Source: Streptomyces chattanoogensis (GTDB taxonomy: Bacteria > Actinomycetota > Actinomycetes > Streptomycetales > Streptomycetaceae). From it: DNA of 64,000 nt. The notes below the pieces were generated by a model. The model did no database searches. It was not told where the DNA came from and saw only the letters and a list, made by a program, of their open reading frames with translations. Where the stretch lies: contig NZ_LGKG01000174.1 in the NCBI RefSeq assembly GCF_001294335.1, positions 109,391 to 173,390 on the forward strand, given 5' to 3'. Made by a program: the position numbers and the translations under genes. The number at the start of each line of letters is the position of its first letter. The first letter of the stretch is position 1. Shown piece by piece: positions 14,010 to 23,333 of the stretch.

Positions 14010-15511
14010 CGGTCTCCTTCAGGGGCGGAACGCTCGGGTCCGGCGGCGGCACGGCCGGCCAGGGGGGCGGTGACGGCGTACAGGACGCCCGCGACGATCA
14101 AGGCCACCACGACGCCGAGGTTCATGGCGCCCAGGGTGCCGTGCGCGGCGCGGTCGCTGAGCAGAAAGCCCACGGCCTTGGCGATGTGGGGGTCGGCGGA
14201 GGTGATCAGGCCCAGTCCGACGGCGGTGGCGAGGGCGAGCGAGAGCACCGCGGGCCAGCCCATGGGCCGTACGGAGGCGAGAGCGAAGCCCGTCCGGCGG
14301 CGGCGCCACTGCTCCACCAGGAAAACCGCGGTCCAGCCGGCCATCGCCACACCGATGATGGACAAGAAGGCCTGGAACGTGGCGAAGAAGCTGGGCGAGA
14401 CGAACAGGACGTACCAGCCGCCGACGGCCATCAGGACCCCGTCCACCAGGACCGCGAAGTGCCTCCGGACCGGCACGCCCAGGGCCAGCATCGACATGCC
14501 CGAGCTGTAGATGTCCATGATCGCCCCGGAGGCGAAGCCCCCGATGGCGGTGAGCAGATACGGGACCAGGAACCAGGTCGGCAGTTCCGCGGCGAGGGCG
14601 CCCACCGGGTCGGCGGCCGCGGCCTGCGCCAGCTCGGGGTCACCGGCATTCAGCAGCACCCCGAAGACCAGCAGCACCACCGGGGCCAGCACCCCGCCGA
14701 GCGTCGTCCAGCCGGTGATGGCCCGGCCGCTGCTCGTGCGCGGCAGGTAACGGCTGTAGTCGGCAGCGCAGTTGACCCAGCCCAGGCCCAGCAGCGTCAT
14801 CGCGAACACGATGCCGCCGATGAACGTACCGAGGTCGCCCGGCCTGCCACCGCCCAGCGCGGACGGATCGATGCGGTCGGCCATCAGCACCATGTAGACC
14901 ACGGTCATCGCGGTGATCGCCGCGGTCAGATACTTCTGCACCTTCATGATCAGCGCGTGTCCGAAGATCCCGACGACCACCACCGACACCGCCGTCACGC
15001 CAAAGCACAGCGCCTGTGCCGCCGTGGTGGGCGTCGTCCCGTCGGCCCGTGCGAAGGCACCGGGCGAGACCCTGGCCAGGATGGCGGCGCCGCCCAGGGA
15101 GGAGAGCGCGACCAGTACCGTTTCCCAACCGACGTTCGAGACATAGCTGAACAGGGTGGGCAGCTTGTTGCCCTGGAGGCCGAAGGAGACCCGGCCGATG
15201 GCCATCGTGGGCGCGCCGGTGCGCGCCCCGGCTATGGAGATCAGGCCGACCAGGACGAAGGACAGCACATAGCCGATGGTCCCGGTGGCGATTGCCTGCC
15301 AGGGGCCGAGTCCGAGGCCCATGAGGTAGATCCCGTAGGCGATGCACAGCAGGGACAGCCCCGATGCGGCCCAGGGCCAGAACAGGGACCGGGGCGTGCC
15401 GTGCCGTTCGGACTCGGGCACCGGATCGATGCCGTTGCGTTCGACGGTACGTGCCGAGGCGTGTGCACCGGGGCGCGTCCCGCCCCGCTCCCGTTCCTGC
15501 TGCTGCGTCAT
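14006..15511 (-). CDS. NCS1-family purine/cytosine permease
   Basis: A 501-residue transporter with about 12 membrane segments of the nucleobase:cation symporter-1 family. Family landmarks: WPWAASGLSLLCIAYG in TM1, GRVSFGLQGNKLPTLFSYVSNVGWE in TM3, and NCAADYSRYLPRTSS between TM6 and TM7. ATG at 15511 starts a polar Arg/Gln/Glu-rich leader. Likely substrates are cytosine, purines, allantoin or a related heterocycle. It heads a two-gene transcript with the methyltransferase. A second, broken member of the family lies at 22102-23333. Confidence 0.9.
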   Translation of the reverse strand: MTQQQERERGGTRPGAHASARTVERNGIDPVPESERHGTPRSLFWPWAASGLSLLCIAYGIYLMGLGLGPWQAIATGTIGYVLSFVLVGLISIAGARTGAPTMAIGRVSFGLQGNKLPTLFSYVSNVGWETVLVALSSLGGAAILARVSPGAFARADGTTPTTAAQALCFGVTAVSVVVVGIFGHALIMKVQKYLTAAITAMTVVYMVLMADRIDPSALGGGRPGDLGTFIGGIVFAMTLLGLGWVNCAADYSRYLPRTSSGRAITGWTTLGGVLAPVVLLVFGVLLNAGDPELAQAAAADPVGALAAELPTWFLVPYLLTAIGGFASGAIMDIYSSGMSMLALGVPVRRHFAVLVDGVLMAVGGWYVLFVSPSFFATFQAFLSIIGVAMAGWTAVFLVEQWRRRRTGFALASVRPMGWPAVLSLALATAVGLGLITSADPHIAKAVGFLLSDRAAHGTLGAMNLGVVVALIVAGVLYAVTAPLAGRAAAGPERSAPEGDR

Positions 15512-15719
15512 GCGCCCATGATCCCCCAGAGCGGCGTGGAACCGGGTCGCCGAGAACTCACGCAGTTTCGTTGAAATGGAAGGTAATCGCGAGCGGTCGG
15601 AGGTACGGTCCTCGCTACGGATTTCCGGACGGCACTCTGCCGCCGGGGGCTCCTTTCGCCGAGCCCTGCGTCCGCCCCCCCCACGACGTGTGCTACCCGC
15701 ATCCTGGAGGAGACGTCCG

Positions 15720-16334
15720 ATGAACGCTGCACAAGGGGCCCAGGAGGGCGCGCGCCCGGGCCCCGGCTCCGAGTTGGGCCTGAAGATCCTGGTCGCGGGA
15801 GGCTTCGGAGCGGGCAAGACAACCCTGGTGGGATCGGTCAGCGAGATCCGTCCGCTGCGCACCGAGGAACGGCTCAGCGAAGCCGGCGAAGGGGTGGACG
15901 ACACCCGGGGCGTGGCCGGCAAGCACACCACAACGGTGGCCATGGACTTCGGCCGCATCACCATCAGGCAGGGCCTGTCCCTGTTCCTCTTCGGCACCCC
16001 GGGGCAGGACCGCTTCTGGTTTCTGTGGGACGACCTGTCGGACGGCGCGCTGGGCGCCGTGGTCCTGGCCGACACCCGGCGGCTGGCGGACTGCTTCCCC
16101 GCGGTGGACTACTTCGAGCGCCGCGCCATACCGTTCCTGGTCGCCGTCAACTGCTTTGCGCAGGCGCGGTCCTACGGCGCGGACGAGGTCGCCCGCGCCC
16201 TCGACCTGGACCGCGGCACCCCGGTGGTCCTCTGCGACGCACGGGACCGCGACTCGGGGAAGGAGGTGCTGATCCGCCTGGTCGAGCATGCCGGGCGGCG
16301 GCACACCGCCCGGCAGCTGAATGCGGTGGGGTAG
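15720..16334 (+). CDS. Orphan conservon GTPase (CvnD-like)
   Basis: A 204-residue Ras-like GTPase of the actinobacterial CvnD family: P-loop GGFGAGKTTLVG (about residues 26-37), TVAMDFGRI, FGTPGQDRFWFLWDD (switch II) and a VNCF base-recognition region. GGAGGAG lies upstream of the ATG at 15720. It is very similar to the CvnD of the complete conservon at 53449-54093 but has no adjacent cvnA or cvnC; a roadblock gene lies 628 bp downstream beyond an oppositely oriented oxidoreductase. Probably signals at the membrane with a roadblock partner. Confidence 0.88.
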   Translation: MNAAQGAQEGARPGPGSELGLKILVAGGFGAGKTTLVGSVSEIRPLRTEERLSEAGEGVDDTRGVAGKHTTTVAMDFGRITIRQGLSLFLFGTPGQDRFWFLWDDLSDGALGAVVLADTRRLADCFPAVDYFERRAIPFLVAVNCFAQARSYGADEVARALDLDRGTPVVLCDARDRDSGKEVLIRLVEHAGRRHTARQLNAVG

Positions 16335-16367
16335 CCGGGGCGGCGGGCCGCCGGCCGGCCGCGCCGG

Positions 16368-16796
16368 TCAGTCCGCGAGGTCCGCGAAGGCAATGGCCTT
16401 GTCGATCCGTACCCGTACCACCAGCTCGCCCGGCACGCCGTTCCGGGCGCCGAATTCCTCCGCGCGGTCCTCACCCATGTAGCGGGCCGCGATCCGGGTC
16501 GCCCAGTGCCGCACATCGGCCAGATCCTCGCTGATTTCCGCCGATCCCTGCACGACCACGAAGGAGAACGGCGGCCGCTCGTCGTCCACACACAGCGCGA
16601 CTCTGTTGTCGCGGGCGAGATTGCGGCCCTTGACCGTCTCCTTCCCGGTGTTGAACACCAGCTCATCGCCGTCCATGAGGAACCACACCGGTGCGATGTG
16701 CGGGCCGCCGTCGGCCCGTACGGTCGACAGCTTGCCGGTGCGGGTGCCCTCGGAAAGGAACTTCCGCCACTGATCCCTGGTCATCTTCTGTGCCAT
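16368..16796 (-). CDS. PPOX-class (F420/FMN-dependent) oxidoreductase
   Basis: A 142-residue split-barrel protein of the pyridoxamine-phosphate-oxidase-like superfamily; KLSTVRADGGPHIAPVWFLMDGDELVFNT followed by GRNLARDNRVALCVDDE is typical of actinobacterial F420- or FMN-dependent members. ATG at 16796 is preceded by GGGAGGA. It probably reduces a small electrophile or cofactor; the flavin/F420 choice cannot be made by eye. It sits between two orphan conservon genes, on the opposite strand. Confidence 0.85.
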   Translation of the reverse strand: MAQKMTRDQWRKFLSEGTRTGKLSTVRADGGPHIAPVWFLMDGDELVFNTGKETVKGRNLARDNRVALCVDDERPPFSFVVVQGSAEISEDLADVRHWATRIAARYMGEDRAEEFGARNGVPGELVVRVRIDKAIAFADLAD

Positions 16797-16961
16797 GCCG
16801 ACATCCTCCCGCCCGGCGCGACAGCGCACGCAGTGGCACGCCGGGCCGGGGACCCGCTTGCCCAGACGCCCTGGGTGGGACAGGCTGGCACGGCAGTCGC
16901 GCACTGACTGCGCACTGCCGTCCGGTCAAGGAAGCGGACGGGGATACGGGGAGGAAGCGGC

Positions 16962-17369
16962 ATGGCACTGAGCAGCGGACTCGACTGGCTGCTGGACGAT
17001 CTGACCAAGCGGGTGGAGAAAGTACGGCACGCGATGGTGCTCTCCAACGACGGTCTGGTGACCGGAGCGAGCCAGGCACTGGAAAAAGCCGACGCCGAAC
17101 ATCTGGCGGCGGTGGCCTCCGGCCTGCACAGCCTCGCGAAGGGCTCCGGGCTGCACTTCCGGGCCGGGCGGGTGCGCCAGACGATGGTCGAGTTCGACGA
17201 CGGGATGCTGTTCGTGACGGCGGCGGGGGACGGCAGCTGTCTGTGTGTGCTGGCCGGAGCCGACGCCGACATGGGGCAGATCGCCTACGAAATGACGCTG
17301 TTGGTCAATCGGGTGGGCGAGCACCTGGGCGTCGCGGCCCGCCAGCCGGAGAGTTATCCACAGCCTTGA
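16962..17369 (+). CDS. Roadblock/LC7 protein (orphan CvnB-like)
   Basis: A 135-residue roadblock/LC7 domain protein: SGLDWLLDDLTKRVEKVRHAMVLSNDGL at the N-terminus and the MLFVTAAGDGSCLCVLAGADAD strand-helix pair. It matches the CvnB at 52628-53041 closely in length and motifs (for example VASGLHSLAKG against IASGFHSLAKG). GGGGAGG precedes the ATG. Roadblock proteins of this type are expected to bind CvnD-type GTPases, so the GTPase at 15720 is its obvious partner. Confidence 0.9.
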   Translation: MALSSGLDWLLDDLTKRVEKVRHAMVLSNDGLVTGASQALEKADAEHLAAVASGLHSLAKGSGLHFRAGRVRQTMVEFDDGMLFVTAAGDGSCLCVLAGADADMGQIAYEMTLLVNRVGEHLGVAARQPESYPQP

Positions 17370-17377
17370 GGCGGGGC

Positions 17378-17417
17378 TTGACCCACTGTCACAGCACGCG
17401 GCTACAGTCGTGACTGT
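17378..17417 (+). promoter_or_regulatory. Candidate promoter with overlapping inverted repeat
   Basis: TTGACC at 17378-17383 and TACAGT at 17403-17408 (19-bp spacing) resemble a sigma-70-type promoter for the gene at 17493. The -10 is embedded in an inverted repeat ACAGTC-GT-GACTGT at 17404-17417, and ACTGTCA occurs as a direct repeat at 17385 and 17413, which would suit a repressor site. Position only; no regulator is linked. Confidence 0.4.
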
Positions 17418-17492
17418 CAGTAATTGATGCGTCGTGGTGACCGACGTACCCGATGCATCCGACGGAAACGACTGTGTTGCGGGGGAAGCGAC

Positions 17493-18389
17493 ATGACAGT
17501 GATGTGTGACGGGCAGCAGACCTACACCGTGGGGCGAGCCGCCCAGGAACTCGAGCTGAGGACCGGCGAGTTCGAGCTCGCCACCCAGCTCGGCGAAGTA
17601 CGGACGATCCCGGCCGGGGCGGACTGCCGGCCGGGGGCCGCCGGACCGTCCGGGCCGCGCCGGGTCCCGGCCGAGGAGATCGCCCGGCTGCAGGCGGAGC
17701 CCGGCTTCCCGGAGGCGCTCCGCGAGCGCATCCGTACGGTCGGCACGAACGAAGCGGCCGAGCTCTTGCGCATCGGCCCCGCACGCTTCCTGCGCCTGAC
17801 CCGGGCCGGCTGCTTCGGCCCGGTCAGGTTCTATGTGAACCGCTTCGGCGCGGTGGTCTGGCTCTATCTCGCCGCCGAAATCGCCGAATTCGCCGACCGG
17901 GAAACGGAATTGCTGCAGGGCGACACCCCCGCCGCGATGCGGGTGATGCTCGACGGCGGGCAGGACTGGCGGCCACGGCAGTGGCGCGCCCGGCGGGTGG
18001 CGCAGCTCATGGGGCAGACGGACGACCCGTGGGAGTCGGCGGCGGTGATCGCCGCCGTGCTGCCACCGGAGGAAACGGCCTCGGTGGTCGAGGAGCCGAG
18101 GGAGCGGTCCCTGCTCCGCAGCCTCAGGCCCGACTTCACGTCCGTGATCACGGCGACGGCCGCCGCCCGGAAATCCCTTCAACGGGTGCTGACGGCGGAG
18201 GAGTTCGACGAGGTGATGTGGTACCGCGTCAATCTCTCCCGGACCCTCGAAACCGCCCGCAAGGAAGACCCCGGACGGTCACGGACCTCGACGGCACCGC
18301 CTACCGCCTCCCCGGGCAATCAGCCGCCGAGCTTCCGGAACAGCCCCTCCTGCACGACCGAGACCAGCAGCCTGCCCTCCCGGTCGTAG
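17493..18389 (+). CDS. Hypothetical protein with repeated DNA-binding-like segments
   Basis: A 298-residue soluble protein. Two segments look alike: AAQELELRTGEFELATQLGEVR near the N-terminus and AAELLRIGPARFLRLTRAGCFGPVRFYVNR further on, both resembling short helix-turn-helix or excisionase-like folds. The C-terminal tail is Ser/Thr/Pro-rich and overlaps the convergent thioesterase gene by 70 bp. It resembles Streptomyces proteins of a DUF family (I believe DUF6397), function unknown. DNA binding is only a guess from the helix patterns. Confidence 0.7.
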   Translation: MTVMCDGQQTYTVGRAAQELELRTGEFELATQLGEVRTIPAGADCRPGAAGPSGPRRVPAEEIARLQAEPGFPEALRERIRTVGTNEAAELLRIGPARFLRLTRAGCFGPVRFYVNRFGAVVWLYLAAEIAEFADRETELLQGDTPAAMRVMLDGGQDWRPRQWRARRVAQLMGQTDDPWESAAVIAAVLPPEETASVVEEPRERSLLRSLRPDFTSVITATAAARKSLQRVLTAEEFDEVMWYRVNLSRTLETARKEDPGRSRTSTAPPTASPGNQPPSFRNSPSCTTETSSLPSRS

Positions 18390-19189
18390 ATCCGGCCGCG
18401 GGCCAGGCCCCGGCCGCCGGTGGCGATCGGCGACTCCTGGTCGTAGAGGAACCACTCGTCCGCGCGGAACGGGCGGTGGAACCACATCGCATGGTCGAGC
18501 GAGGCCATGTCGAAGCCCCGAGGCCCCCACAGCGGCTCGACCGGGATGCGGACGGCGTCCAGCAGCGTCATATCGCTGGCGTAGGTCAGCGCGCAGGTGT
18601 GCACCAGCGGGTCGTCACCCAACGGCCCCACCGCACGCATCCACACCGCGCTGCGCGGCTCCGCATTCTCGATCTCGTCCGGCGTCCAGCGCAGCCGGTC
18701 GACATACCGGATGTCGAACGGCTGCCGGCGCGCCATCCGCTCCAGCGCCTCGGGCAGAGCGCCCAGACGGTCGCGGATCTCGTCCGCGACCTTGGGCAGC
18801 TCTTCCGGTCCGGGCACCGCCCGGCGCATCGGCAACTGATGATCGAAGCCGGGTTCCGGCTGATGGAAGGAGGCGGTCAGATTGAAGATCGTGCGTCCCT
18901 GCTGGACGGCGACGACCCGGCGGGTGGTGAAGGAGCGCCCGTCGCGGACCCGCTCGACCTGGTACACGATCGGCACACCGGGCCGGCCCGGCCGCAGGAA
19001 GTACGCATGCAGCGAGTGGACCGGGCGGTCGCCTTCGGTGGTCCGCCCGGCCGCCACCAGCGCCTGGCCGGCGACCTGCCCGCCGAAGACCCGCTGGAGG
19101 CTTTCCTGCGGACTGCGGCCACGGAAAATGTTCACCTCGATCTGCTCGAGATCGAGCAGATCCACCAGCTTCTCGGCGGGATTGGTCAT
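18320..19189 (-). CDS. tesB: Acyl-CoA thioesterase II
   Basis: A 289-residue double hot-dog TesB-type thioesterase that hydrolyses acyl-CoA to free acid and CoA. Conserved stretches are RVFGGQVAGQALVAAGRT, VHSLHAYFLRPG, GRSFTTRRVVAVQQGR, and in the second half ASLDHAMWFHRPFRADEWFLYDQESP, which includes the expected Asp of the active site (DHAMWFH). ATG at 19189 has GGAGGG 9 nt upstream. Cytoplasmic. The 3' end overlaps a convergent gene. Confidence 0.93.
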   Translation of the reverse strand: MTNPAEKLVDLLDLEQIEVNIFRGRSPQESLQRVFGGQVAGQALVAAGRTTEGDRPVHSLHAYFLRPGRPGVPIVYQVERVRDGRSFTTRRVVAVQQGRTIFNLTASFHQPEPGFDHQLPMRRAVPGPEELPKVADEIRDRLGALPEALERMARRQPFDIRYVDRLRWTPDEIENAEPRSAVWMRAVGPLGDDPLVHTCALTYASDMTLLDAVRIPVEPLWGPRGFDMASLDHAMWFHRPFRADEWFLYDQESPIATGGRGLARGRIYDREGRLLVSVVQEGLFRKLGG

Positions 19190-19241
19190 GACCGGTGGCC
19201 CTCCGTCGCATCCCTCGACGGCCTCGGTCGAAGCCGTCCGT

Positions 19242-21755
19242 TCACAGCTGACCCACATCGGTGACGCGCACCACCGCACGCCCCTCCTCGTCGGAGGCTG
19301 CCAGATCCACCTCCGCGGAGATGCCCCAGTCGTGATCACCGTTCGGGTCGGCGAAAGTCTGCCGCACCTTCCACAGCCCGTGCGCGGCATCCTCCTGAAT
19401 CTGCAGCAGCTTCGGGCCGCGCGCATCCGGACCGGTGCCCAGGTCATCGTATTCGTCCCAGTAGGCGTCCATCGCCTCGCCCCAGGCATCCGCGTCCCAG
19501 CCCGAGTCGGCATCCATCTCGCCGAGCTCCTCGACCTTGTCCAGCGCCGCCAGCTCCACCCGCCGGAACATCGCATTGCGCACCAGCACCCGGAAGGCGC
19601 GGACGTTGGTGGTGACGGGCTTGACCTCGTCCGCGTGCTCCATGGCCTCCTCGGCCGTCTCCTCCTCGGGGTTGGCGAGCTGCTCCCACTCGTCCAGGAG
19701 GCTGGAGTCGACCTGGCGGACCATCTCGCCGAGCCAGGCGATGATGTCCTGGAAGTCCTCGGACTTCAGATCGTCGGGCACGGTGTGGTCCAGGGCCTTG
19801 TACGCGCTCGCAAGGTAGCGCAGCACGATGCCCTCGGTCCGGGCCAGCTCGTAGAAGGAGACGAACTCGCTGAAGGTCATGGCGCGTTCGTACATATCGC
19901 GGATGACCGACTTCGGCGACAGCGGATGGTCGCCGACCCACGGGTGGCTCCTGCGGTACAGGCCATAGGCGTGCGAGAGCAGCTCGTCCAGCGGCTTGGG
20001 GTACTCGACGTCCATGAGCCGCTCCATGCGGTCCTCGTACTCGACGCCGTCGGCCTTCATCTGGGCGACCGCCTCGCCCCGGGCCTTGTTCTGCTGCGCG
20101 GCCAGGATCTGCCGCGGGTCGTCCAGGGTGGACTCCACGACCGAGACCATGTCCAGCGCGTACGACGGGGACTCGGGGTCGAGCAGATCGAAGGCGGCCA
20201 GCGCGAAGGTGGACAGCGGCTGGTTGAGCGCGAAGTCCTGCTGGAGGTCGACGGTCAGCCGGACGATCCGGCCCTCCGCGTCCGGTTCCGCCAGCCGTTC
20301 CACGATCCCGCCGTCGACCAGCGACCGGTAGATCGCGATGGCGCGGCGGATGTGACGCAGCTGGTTCCGGCGCGGCTCGTGGTTGTCCTCGAGCAGCTGC
20401 CGCATCGCCTCGAAGGCATTGCCCGGCCGTGCGATCACGGACAGCAGCATCGCGTGGGTGACTCGGAAACGGCTGGTCAGCGGCTCGGGATCGGAGGCGA
20501 TGAGCTTCTCGAAGGTGTTCTCGCCCCAGTTGACGAAGCCCTCCGGAGCCTTCTTGCGGACGACCTTGCGGCGCTTCTTCGGGTCGTCACCGGCCTTGGC
20601 GAGGGCCTTCTCGTTCTCGATGACATGCTCGGGAGCCTGCGCGACGACAAAGCCCGCCGTGTCGAACCCGGCCCGGCCCGCGCGCCCCGCGATCTGGTGG
20701 AACTCCCGCGCCCGGAGCGTCCGTACCCGACTGCCGTCGTACTTGGTCAGCGCGGTGAACAGCACGGTACGGATCGGCACGTTCACCCCGACGCCGAGCG
20801 TGTCCGTCCCGCAGATCACCTTCAGCAGCCCCGCCTGGGCGAGCTTCTCCACCAGCCGCCGGTATTTCGGCAGCATGCCGGCGTGATGGACGCCGATGCC
20901 GTGGCGCACATACCGCGAGAGGTTCTGGCCGAACTTGGTGGTGAAGCGGAAATTGCCGATCAGTTTGGCGATCTCGTCCTTCTCGGCCCGCGTACACATA
21001 TTGATGCTCATCAGCGCCTGCGCCCGCTCCACGGCGGCGGCCTGCGTGAAATGCACGATGTAGACGGGGGACTGGCGGGTCTCCAGCAGCTCGGTCAGCG
21101 TCTCCGTCATCGGGGTGGCGCGGTATTCGTACGACAGTGGTACGGGCCGGGTCGCGGACCGCACCACCGACGTGGGCCGGCCGGTGCGCCGGGTCAGGTC
21201 CTCCTCGAACCGGGACATGTCGCCGAGCGTCGCCGACATCAGGATGAACTGCGCCTGCGGCAGCTCCAGCAGCGGAATCTGCCAGGCCCAGCCGCGGTCC
21301 GCCTCGGCATAGAAGTGGAATTCGTCCATCACGACCTGGCCGATGTCGGCGTGCTTGCCGTCGCGCAGCGCGATGGAGGCGAGCACCTCGGCGGTGCAGC
21401 AGATGACCGGCGCATCGGAGTTGACCGACGCGTCGCCGGTCAGCATCCCGACGTTCTCGGTGCCGAACAGCTTGCACAGATCGAAGAACTTCTCCGACAC
21501 CAGGGCCTTGATCGGCGCGGTGTAGAAGGTGACCTGGTCGTTGGCGAGAGCGGTGAAGTGCGCGCCGGCCGCCACCAGGCTCTTCCCGGAGCCGGTGGGG
21601 GTGGACAGGACGACGTTCGCGCCCGAGACCACTTCGATCAGCGCCTCCTCCTGGGCAGGGTAGAGCGCGATGCCCTGCTGCTCGGCCCAGCTCGAAAAGG
21701 CTTCGAAGAGGGCATCGGGGTCGGCGTCGTTCGGCAGATGATCGATGAGGGTCAC
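19242..21755 (-). CDS. Ski2/Mtr4-like DEAD/DEAH-box RNA helicase
   Basis: An 837-residue superfamily 2 helicase. Motif I TPTGSGKS (about residues 47-54), motif Ia TAPIKALVSEKF, motif II as DEFH, motif III SATLGD, and the Ski2-type GIGVHHAGMLPKYR and QIAGRAGRAGFDTAGF motifs are all present. A long C-terminal domain (DUF3516-type) follows. GTG at 21755 begins VTLIDHLPNDADPDALFEAF, the conserved N-terminus in Streptomyces as I remember it; an ATG 20 codons upstream is less likely. Probably unwinds RNA or RNA-DNA during processing or decay. Confidence 0.92.
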   Translation of the reverse strand: MTLIDHLPNDADPDALFEAFSSWAEQQGIALYPAQEEALIEVVSGANVVLSTPTGSGKSLVAAGAHFTALANDQVTFYTAPIKALVSEKFFDLCKLFGTENVGMLTGDASVNSDAPVICCTAEVLASIALRDGKHADIGQVVMDEFHFYAEADRGWAWQIPLLELPQAQFILMSATLGDMSRFEEDLTRRTGRPTSVVRSATRPVPLSYEYRATPMTETLTELLETRQSPVYIVHFTQAAAVERAQALMSINMCTRAEKDEIAKLIGNFRFTTKFGQNLSRYVRHGIGVHHAGMLPKYRRLVEKLAQAGLLKVICGTDTLGVGVNVPIRTVLFTALTKYDGSRVRTLRAREFHQIAGRAGRAGFDTAGFVVAQAPEHVIENEKALAKAGDDPKKRRKVVRKKAPEGFVNWGENTFEKLIASDPEPLTSRFRVTHAMLLSVIARPGNAFEAMRQLLEDNHEPRRNQLRHIRRAIAIYRSLVDGGIVERLAEPDAEGRIVRLTVDLQQDFALNQPLSTFALAAFDLLDPESPSYALDMVSVVESTLDDPRQILAAQQNKARGEAVAQMKADGVEYEDRMERLMDVEYPKPLDELLSHAYGLYRRSHPWVGDHPLSPKSVIRDMYERAMTFSEFVSFYELARTEGIVLRYLASAYKALDHTVPDDLKSEDFQDIIAWLGEMVRQVDSSLLDEWEQLANPEEETAEEAMEHADEVKPVTTNVRAFRVLVRNAMFRRVELAALDKVEELGEMDADSGWDADAWGEAMDAYWDEYDDLGTGPDARGPKLLQIQEDAAHGLWKVRQTFADPNGDHDWGISAEVDLAASDEEGRAVVRVTDVGQL

Positions 21756-21924
21756 GCCCCCATACTGCCTGGCTCCGGCCCGGATCAGGGAACCGGCCGC
21801 GGATATGAAGATCATGTGATCTTCCGCGCGGCCTCCTGGAGGGGCGCGCTGCCGGGGCGCAGGGCAGAGCCGTGGCGGTTACGTTGGAATTGCGGGGAAA
21901 ACAGCCGGCAGGGGAGTGAATTCC

Positions 21925-22086
21925 ATGGGTATGCGTATAACGATCGACATTTTCTCCGGGCGTCCGCGGCGTATGCGTATGCGCCGTGCCGTTCGCGAGG
22001 TCTGCCGCGGATTCGCCGGACTGGGAATCCGCGGGGTGCGAGTGGACTTCCACTGCGGGAGGCCGTTCACCGGAGCGCGCAGGTGA
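21925..22086 (+). CDS. Small basic ORF upstream of permease remnant
   Basis: A 53-codon ORF starting at ATG 21925 with GGGGAGTG 6 nt upstream and ending 15 bp before the permease remnant. The product is Arg-rich (IFSGRPRRMRMRRAVREV) with two Cys and two short amphipathic stretches. It could be a leader or a small regulator of the downstream permease. No relative is recognised; it may be non-functional now that the permease is broken. Confidence 0.4.
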   Translation: MGMRITIDIFSGRPRRMRMRRAVREVCRGFAGLGIRGVRVDFHCGRPFTGARR

Positions 22087-22101
22087 CGTCCGGGGGGTGT
22101 C

Positions 22102-23333
22102 ATGGCCATCGAGCGGTCCGTCTACGGCGGGCGGATGCCCGCCGGAGCCGGTGATCTGGCGGTCGAACGGCACGGTATCCAGCCCGTCCCGGAAAGTAAT
22201 CGCTATGGGAAACCCCGGCGGCTTTTCACGGTGTGGTTCGCGCCCAATCTCACCATGAGCGGTGTTTTCGCCGGCACCGTGGGTATTTCCCTCGGACTGG
22301 ATTTCTGGACCGCATTCACGGCAATGATGCTCGGGACCCTCGCCGGCGCGCTCCCGGCCGCCTATCTGTGCACCTGGGGCAGCCGGACGGGCACCGGACA
22401 GCTGCCGCTCTCGCGGCTGGCCTTCGGCAGCGGTGTGACGCTGCCCGGCGTGACGCAGTGGCTCTCCTCCATCGCCTGGGACGCGCTCATCGGGCTCTTC
22501 GGCGGCGAGGCGCTGGCCGAGCTGCTGGGGTGGCCGCCGACCGCGTCGGGGCGTTCGTCCTGACCAGCACCATTTCGCTGAGTCTGGCGATCTCGTGGGC
22601 GCCATACGCCTCCGACTTCAGCCGCTATCTGCCCCGGACGACCTCCCGGCTCCGGATGTTCTGGTTCGCCCTGCTCGGCATGGTGCTCTCCTACGCGTGG
22701 GTCCAGACGCTGGGGCTGTGGGGCGCCAAGCTGTTCACCGACCGGACCGCCGCCGGGGTTCACGGCCTCCTCGGCGGCGGCGCGCTCGGCGCCTTCGGGC
22801 TGCTGGCCATCGCGGCCGCGGCCGTGTGCAGCAACGCCATGAACGACTACAGCGGCTCCCTGGCCCTCCAGGCTGCCGGTGTGCGGATACCGCGGCCCCT
22901 CGCCGCCGGCACCGCCGCCGGGCTCGGATTTCTGCTGGTGCTGTGGATGCATGCGGCGGACACCACGGCGCGCTTTGAGAATGTGCTGCTGTTCGTGGGC
23001 TATTGGATACCCGGCTTCGTCGGCGTGGTGATCGTCGACGCATGGCTGCGAGCCAGGGCCAGAAAGGGCGCGCCGATCGATATCGCGGCCGAGTTCGCCC
23101 GTCCTCAGCCGTGGTGGCCCGCGGTGGCCGCCTTCGTGGCCGCGTTCGCCGCCGCCGTGCCGTTCATGAACACGTCCCTTTTCGTCGGACCGATAGCGAC
23201 CGCGCTGCACGGCGCCGATCTCGCGTACTACGTCGCCTTCGTGGTCGCCGTGGCCGTCTATGCGCCCCTGCGGCTGTGGGCGGGGAGACGGGCGGCCGTG
23301 GCGCCGGAGGCGTCCGGGACCGCGACGGCATAG
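22102..23333 (+). pseudogene. NCS1 purine/cytosine permease, internally deleted and frameshifted
   Basis: The 5' part (22102 to about 22545) reads as an NCS1 permease from its N-terminus (GIQPVPESNRYGKPRRLFTVWFAPNLTMSGVFAG) to LSSIAWDALIGLFGGEALAELL. The remaining two-thirds continues in the next frame as VLTSTISLSLAISWAPYASDFSRYLPRTTS to the stop at 23333. Compared with the intact paralogue and the family, roughly 60-75 residues between these parts are missing, so the break near 22530-22560 is a deletion that also shifts the frame. GGGGGG precedes the ATG. The residual 3' frame is otherwise intact, suggesting a fairly recent lesion. Confidence 0.85.

Noticed and set aside
18882..22154. Plus-strand ORF of 1090 codons opposite the Ski2-like helicase
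   Set aside because: Mirror of conserved helicase codons; composition is Leu/Gly/His/Asp-rich without recognisable motifs.
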